Below are positions 60,579 through 64,000 of a stretch of DNA of 64,000 nucleotides, piece by piece. The stretch is from contig CAWJJO010000002.1 in the NCBI GenBank assembly GCA_963843285.1, forward strand, positions 496,001 through 560,000. The letters are read 5' to 3'. The DNA comes from CAZDDB01 sp963843285 (GTDB lineage: Bacteria > Acidobacteriota > HRBIN11 > JAKEFK01). The first letter of the stretch is position 1, and every line of letters starts with the position of its first letter. Below the pieces are notes generated by a model that ran no database searches, had not been told where the DNA came from, and worked only from the letters and a program-made list of their open reading frames with translations. The position numbers and the translations under genes are program-made.

Positions 60579-63500
60579 TCATACCGCTTCTTCAAGAATT
60601 TCTTCTTCAACAATTTCCGGGATTTCGTAAGAAAACGCTCCCTGGCGTCGCTTCAACAGATAACTGAAGATCGGGACCGCAGCGCGAGACAGCAGCAGCG
60701 ATGCGACTTCGCCTGCCATCAATGAAACGGCCATTCCCTGAAAAATCGGATCAAAAATAATTACTGCCGAGCCTGCAATTACAGCTGCAGCGGTCAGCGC
60801 CATCGGACGAAACCGGACAGCTCCTGCATCCACAATCGCTTCTTCCAACGGCATTCCCTGATCCAATCGCAAATGGATGAAATCGAGAAGAATGATCGAA
60901 TTGCGCGCCACGATTCCGGCTCCTGCTATGAAGCCGATCATTGATGTCGCCGTAAAAAATGCGCCCATCACGGCATGGCCCGGGAAAATGCCGATCAGCG
61001 AAAACGGGATGACCGCCATGATCACAAGCGGCTCAGTAAACGATTGAAACCAGGAAGCCACAAGTATGTAGATGAGCACAAGCACGATCACAAAAGCCAG
61101 CCCCAGATCGCGAAACATTTCGTAAGTGATGTGCCATTCTCCATCCCACTTCATCGAATATTCGGCAGTACTCGGAGGCTGGTGAGTGCTGTATTGCTCA
61201 AACGAGATCTTCTCCTGTTTCATCTCGTCTGCAATTTTCTGCTTCAATTTCAAAATTGCATAAACCGGCCCTTCTTCGCGTCCGGCAACGTCAGCAGTTA
61301 CATACACCACAGGCATCAAATTTTTGTGATAAATACTTTGCTCGCGCTTTGTTTCTTCTACATGCCCGAGTTCACTCAGCGAAACTAGTTGTCCGCCGGC
61401 TGAACGGACCTTAAGCCTCAGAACATTCTCCAGACTCGACCGTTCGGGCCTTGGAATTTGAGCGATCACATCCACATCTTCCGGCTCATTGCTGCGGTGA
61501 TACAATCCGACAGTGCGTGGCGTTAGCGCCAGTTGCATTGTCTCCGCTATATCTCGCGCATTCACGCCCATCATGCTTGCCTTCTGTTGATCGATGACGA
61601 GCCGGTAACCGGTGCTTCGCTCTTCAATGTAGGAATCCACATCCACGACACCATCTGTGTTCTGAAAAATCGATTCGATTTTTTTCGCAATCTCGGTCTG
61701 CTTCTGGTAGTTCGGGCCATAGACTTCCGCCACAAGAGTTTCCAGAACCGGCGGTCCGGGCGGAACCTCAGCAATCTTAATGTTGGCTCCGTACAGAGCA
61801 GCGATCCTGTTTAAAGGCTCCCGAAGCGATGAGGCGATCTGGTGGCTTTGACGTGACCTTTCGCCCTTCGACAGAAAATTAACCTGGATATCCGCGACGT
61901 TGGGCGCCTGCCTCAAAAAGTAATGACGCACTAACCCGTTGAAATTGTAAGGAGCAGCCGTGCCGATATAGGTTTCATAATTCACAACCTCCGGAACGGT
62001 CTGAAGGTAGGAAGCAATATGCTGCGTTGCCCGGGCCGTCTCCTCCAGTGTTGTACCTTCCGGCATATCAATGATCACCTGCACTTCGCTTTTGTTATCA
62101 AAGGGAAGCATCTTTACCGTAACGACCTTGAAAGCTACAAGGCTGATCGAAGCCAGCAGCAATACAAGGATCGTCACGATAAAAAGATTTCGCTTTGCCG
62201 GATGCTTGATCAACGACTTCATCGCTCTTCTGTACCCGCGAGTCAGTTTTCCTTCCGTTGATTCGTGCTGCACTGTTCCTTTCTTCTTCAGCAATCGAAC
62301 GGCAGCCCACGGAGTTACAACGAATGCCACAATCAAGGAGAAGATCATTGCAGCGCTCGCGCTCACAGGAATCGGCCGCATGTAGGGTCCCGACAGTCCG
62401 CCCACAAACGCCATAGGAACAATGGCCGCAATGACTACAAGAGTGGCAAGGATCGTGGGATTTCCTACTTCATCAACCGCTTCCGCCGCCACTTTAGAAA
62501 AGGATCGGCCGGCATTTTGCGGCAAATTGCGATGACGGACAATGTTCTCCACTACAACAATCGCATCGTCCACCAGAATGCCGATGGAAAAAATCAGCGC
62601 GAACAGAGTAATGCGGTTCAGGGTGTATCCGTACAAATAAACTACGGCGAGCGTTAGCGCGAGCGTTACGGGTATGGCAACCCCCACAATCATGGCTTCC
62701 CGCCTCCCGAGCGCAAACGCAATGAGAAGCGTGACGGAAAGAACCGCTATCATCATATGCAGCAGCAGCTCGTTCGATTTTTCTTTTGCAGTCTCCCCAT
62801 AGTGCCGGGTTACGGTCATCTGTATGTCTGACGGCAGGACCTGCTTTTGCCACGTTTGCATCCTTTCCAGCACTGCTGCCCCGATCGTTACGGCGTTTTT
62901 ATCTTTGCGCTTTGCTACTGTTATAGTCACAGCGCTTGACTGATTGGATTGTTGAGATCGATCCCAGTAGAAGACGTAGTCGTGAGGCTCTTCGGCCGTA
63001 TCGGCAATCGAGGCGACGTTCCGCAAATAAACCGGGCGATCTTGAAATGTGCTGACGACAAGGCTCCCGAGATCCTCCGGTGACGCAATGAATCCTGAGG
63101 TCTCCACAAAATATTGTTTGTTACCGGAAGCAAATTCACCGCTGCGCGTTTGATAATTGGCTCCTCCGATCATTTGCAGCGTCTGCAAGGCGGAAACCTG
63201 ATAAGACTCCAGTTTTTGCGGATCGAGATCCACACTGAGAATTCGCTTTCGACCTCCGATCATCTTCACTTCTGAGACATCACGGATTTGCTTAATTTCC
63301 GTTGTGGCGGCCGCAGCAACCTTGCGTAATTCGGCAGAATCATAGTGACTGCTGGAAAGAGTGATGGCAAGAATCGGTACGTCATCAATGGAACGAGGTT
63401 TTACCAGGGGCATCGATGCGCCCGGCGGAATTAAATCGAAGTTGCTTTGCAATTTCTGATTCAGCCGGACCAGGCTCTTTTCCTGATCCTGCCCAACATA

Positions 63501-63827
63501 AAAACGCACGATGGCCATAGAAAATCCGGGAGAGGAGGTTGAATAGATGTATTCGACTCCCGGAATTTCCCAGAGCAATTTTTCCATCGGGCGCGTTACT
63601 CGTTCCTCCACTTCTTTTGCCGCTGCGCCCGGCATTTGCACGAACACGTCGATCATGGGAACAATGATCTGTGGCTCTTCTTCGCGAGGCAGCGCAAGGA
63701 TGGCAATGAGCCCAAACAAGAGAGAAGCCAGTATGGCTAAAGGCGTAAGCTTGGAGTTCAGAAAGTAGGCCGCGATGCGCCCGGCAGGTCCCATTTTTCT
63801 CATATGCTGGATTCTCATTGTCTTCAT
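60579..63827 (-). CDS. RND-family efflux transporter, inner-membrane pump
   Basis: 1082 residues. Twelve membrane segments in the RND layout, two large periplasmic loops, and the N-terminal PREEEPQIIVPMIDVFVQMPGAAAKEVEERV. The proton-relay segment is LFALIFSIGILVDDAIVVVENIVRH with paired Asp; the second half has SMIGFIAGAGIVARNSIILLDFIHLR. The sequence is closer to the heavy-metal/NolG group than to AcrB in its loops, but substrate cannot be fixed. The start overlaps the membrane-fusion protein stop as ATGA. A decayed partial copy of the same gene lies at 55.4-56.9 kb. Confidence 0.92.
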   Translation of the reverse strand: MKTMRIQHMRKMGPAGRIAAYFLNSKLTPLAILASLLFGLIAILALPREEEPQIIVPMIDVFVQMPGAAAKEVEERVTRPMEKLLWEIPGVEYIYSTSSPGFSMAIVRFYVGQDQEKSLVRLNQKLQSNFDLIPPGASMPLVKPRSIDDVPILAITLSSSHYDSAELRKVAAAATTEIKQIRDVSEVKMIGGRKRILSVDLDPQKLESYQVSALQTLQMIGGANYQTRSGEFASGNKQYFVETSGFIASPEDLGSLVVSTFQDRPVYLRNVASIADTAEEPHDYVFYWDRSQQSNQSSAVTITVAKRKDKNAVTIGAAVLERMQTWQKQVLPSDIQMTVTRHYGETAKEKSNELLLHMMIAVLSVTLLIAFALGRREAMIVGVAIPVTLALTLAVVYLYGYTLNRITLFALIFSIGILVDDAIVVVENIVRHRNLPQNAGRSFSKVAAEAVDEVGNPTILATLVVIAAIVPMAFVGGLSGPYMRPIPVSASAAMIFSLIVAFVVTPWAAVRLLKKKGTVQHESTEGKLTRGYRRAMKSLIKHPAKRNLFIVTILVLLLASISLVAFKVVTVKMLPFDNKSEVQVIIDMPEGTTLEETARATQHIASYLQTVPEVVNYETYIGTAAPYNFNGLVRHYFLRQAPNVADIQVNFLSKGERSRQSHQIASSLREPLNRIAALYGANIKIAEVPPGPPVLETLVAEVYGPNYQKQTEIAKKIESIFQNTDGVVDVDSYIEERSTGYRLVIDQQKASMMGVNARDIAETMQLALTPRTVGLYHRSNEPEDVDVIAQIPRPERSSLENVLRLKVRSAGGQLVSLSELGHVEETKREQSIYHKNLMPVVYVTADVAGREEGPVYAILKLKQKIADEMKQEKISFEQYSTHQPPSTAEYSMKWDGEWHITYEMFRDLGLAFVIVLVLIYILVASWFQSFTEPLVIMAVIPFSLIGIFPGHAVMGAFFTATSMIGFIAGAGIVARNSIILLDFIHLRLDQGMPLEEAIVDAGAVRFRPMALTAAAVIAGSAVIIFDPIFQGMAVSLMAGEVASLLLSRAAVPIFSYLLKRRQGAFSYEIPEIVEEEILEEAV

Positions 63828-64000
63828 ATGCCGACTTCCTCCTCTTCATTCAGCCCGGAAAGAATTTCCACTCTGCCGTTCTTATGATTCCCGGACTTCA
63901 CCAGGATTCGGCGCCATTCTTCTCCCTGCTTTACGAGAACTGTTTCAATGTCATCGTTGCGCGAGAGAAAACTTTCCGGGATCCATAGACTTCCTGCAGT
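63824..64000 (-). CDS. RND membrane-fusion protein, C-terminal 58 residues only
   Basis: The gene enters from the right edge. The visible C-terminus (ESFLSRNDDIETVLVKQGEE, WRRILVKSGNHKNGRVEILS, GLNEEEEVGI) has the beta-barrel ending typical of HlyD/AcrA-type periplasmic adaptors (G-R-x-E-I-x-S-G-L). It is translationally coupled to the pump gene by ATGA. The rest lies outside the window. Confidence 0.8.
   Translation of the reverse strand, partial: TAGSLWIPESFLSRNDDIETVLVKQGEEWRRILVKSGNHKNGRVEILSGLNEEEEVGI

Noticed and set aside
60439..60630. 63-codon frame after the epoxide hydrolase remnant
   Set aside because: Its second half is the reverse strand of the RND gene's 3' end.

Overview
The window reads as one piece of a free-living, Gram-negative-type bacterial chromosome of moderate G+C. 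It holds about 45 intact or near-intact protein genes and no rRNA, tRNA or CRISPR array that I could see. Several traits fit an Acidobacteriota-like soil or sediment organism: secreted S10, M14 and M16 peptidases, a Ser/Thr kinase fused to a sigma54 activator, a CHASE2 cyclase, DUF2203/DUF971 proteins, and many intergenic palindromic repeats. That placement is inference from gene families only.

Layout. 1-5.4 kb: nidogen-like secreted protein (partial), glycerophosphodiesterase, O-methyltransferase, endonuclease III, and a minus-strand DUF2203 / Thi4 / DedA-rhodanese operon. 5.5-9.9 kb: a catabolic operon of M20 amidohydrolase, 3-hydroxyacyl-CoA dehydrogenase, enoyl-CoA hydratase, a membrane protein and proline dehydrogenase. 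10-20.5 kb: pseudo-receiver, endonuclease IV, NrnA-like phosphoesterase, PLP fold-type IV enzyme, DUF1232, CHASE2 adenylate cyclase, two envelope proteins, HflX. 20.6-25.4 kb: a 1592-residue kinase-TPR-GAF-sigma54 activator. 25.6-44.9 kb: small secreted protein, GT-C glycosyltransferase, M14 peptidase, Thr dehydratase-like enzyme, B12 radical SAM enzyme, CbiMQO metal importer, S10 peptidase, DUF2071, an M16 pair, glycogen phosphorylase, DUF971 and Mrp. 45-51.6 kb: accessory segment with two SDRs, gene remnants, a class V aminotransferase and a P-type H+-ATPase. 51.6-54.7 kb: the stress locus described below. 54.7-64 kb: decayed region with a broken partial copy of an RND pump gene, G+C-rich cargo (alpha carbonic anhydrase intact, hydrolases frameshifted) and the intact RND pump with the end of its membrane-fusion protein.

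The most interesting result is evidence for selenocysteine. Two unrelated minus-strand genes stop at an in-frame TGA, and coding sequence of the same family continues in frame beyond it. One is the rhodanese domain fused to DedA (TGA 3349-3351, in a C-T-U-P-x-E loop). The other is an ArsM-like methyltransferase (TGA 52304-52306, in LWTG-U-IAGAL). A cysteine paralogue of the second, encoded 1 kb away, has Cys at exactly that position. Each TGA is followed at the proper distance by a stem-loop with a small G-containing apical loop, as expected of a bacterial SECIS.

The methyltransferase is also part of a regulon visible in the sequence. It and a truncated haemoglobin form one operon. A divergent operon encodes an ECF sigma factor, a zinc-binding anti-sigma factor and the Cys paralogue. 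Both operons start from near-identical bipartite promoters (GGAACTT, 16 bp, TCTTA or TCTTG). I infer a thiol/metalloid stress system controlled by the ECF factor with a selenoenzyme among its outputs.

The second theme is small repeats: at least four families of intergenic inverted repeats, including a 139-bp MITE-like element inserted in one of them with a 5-bp target duplication that can be checked against an empty site in this same window.
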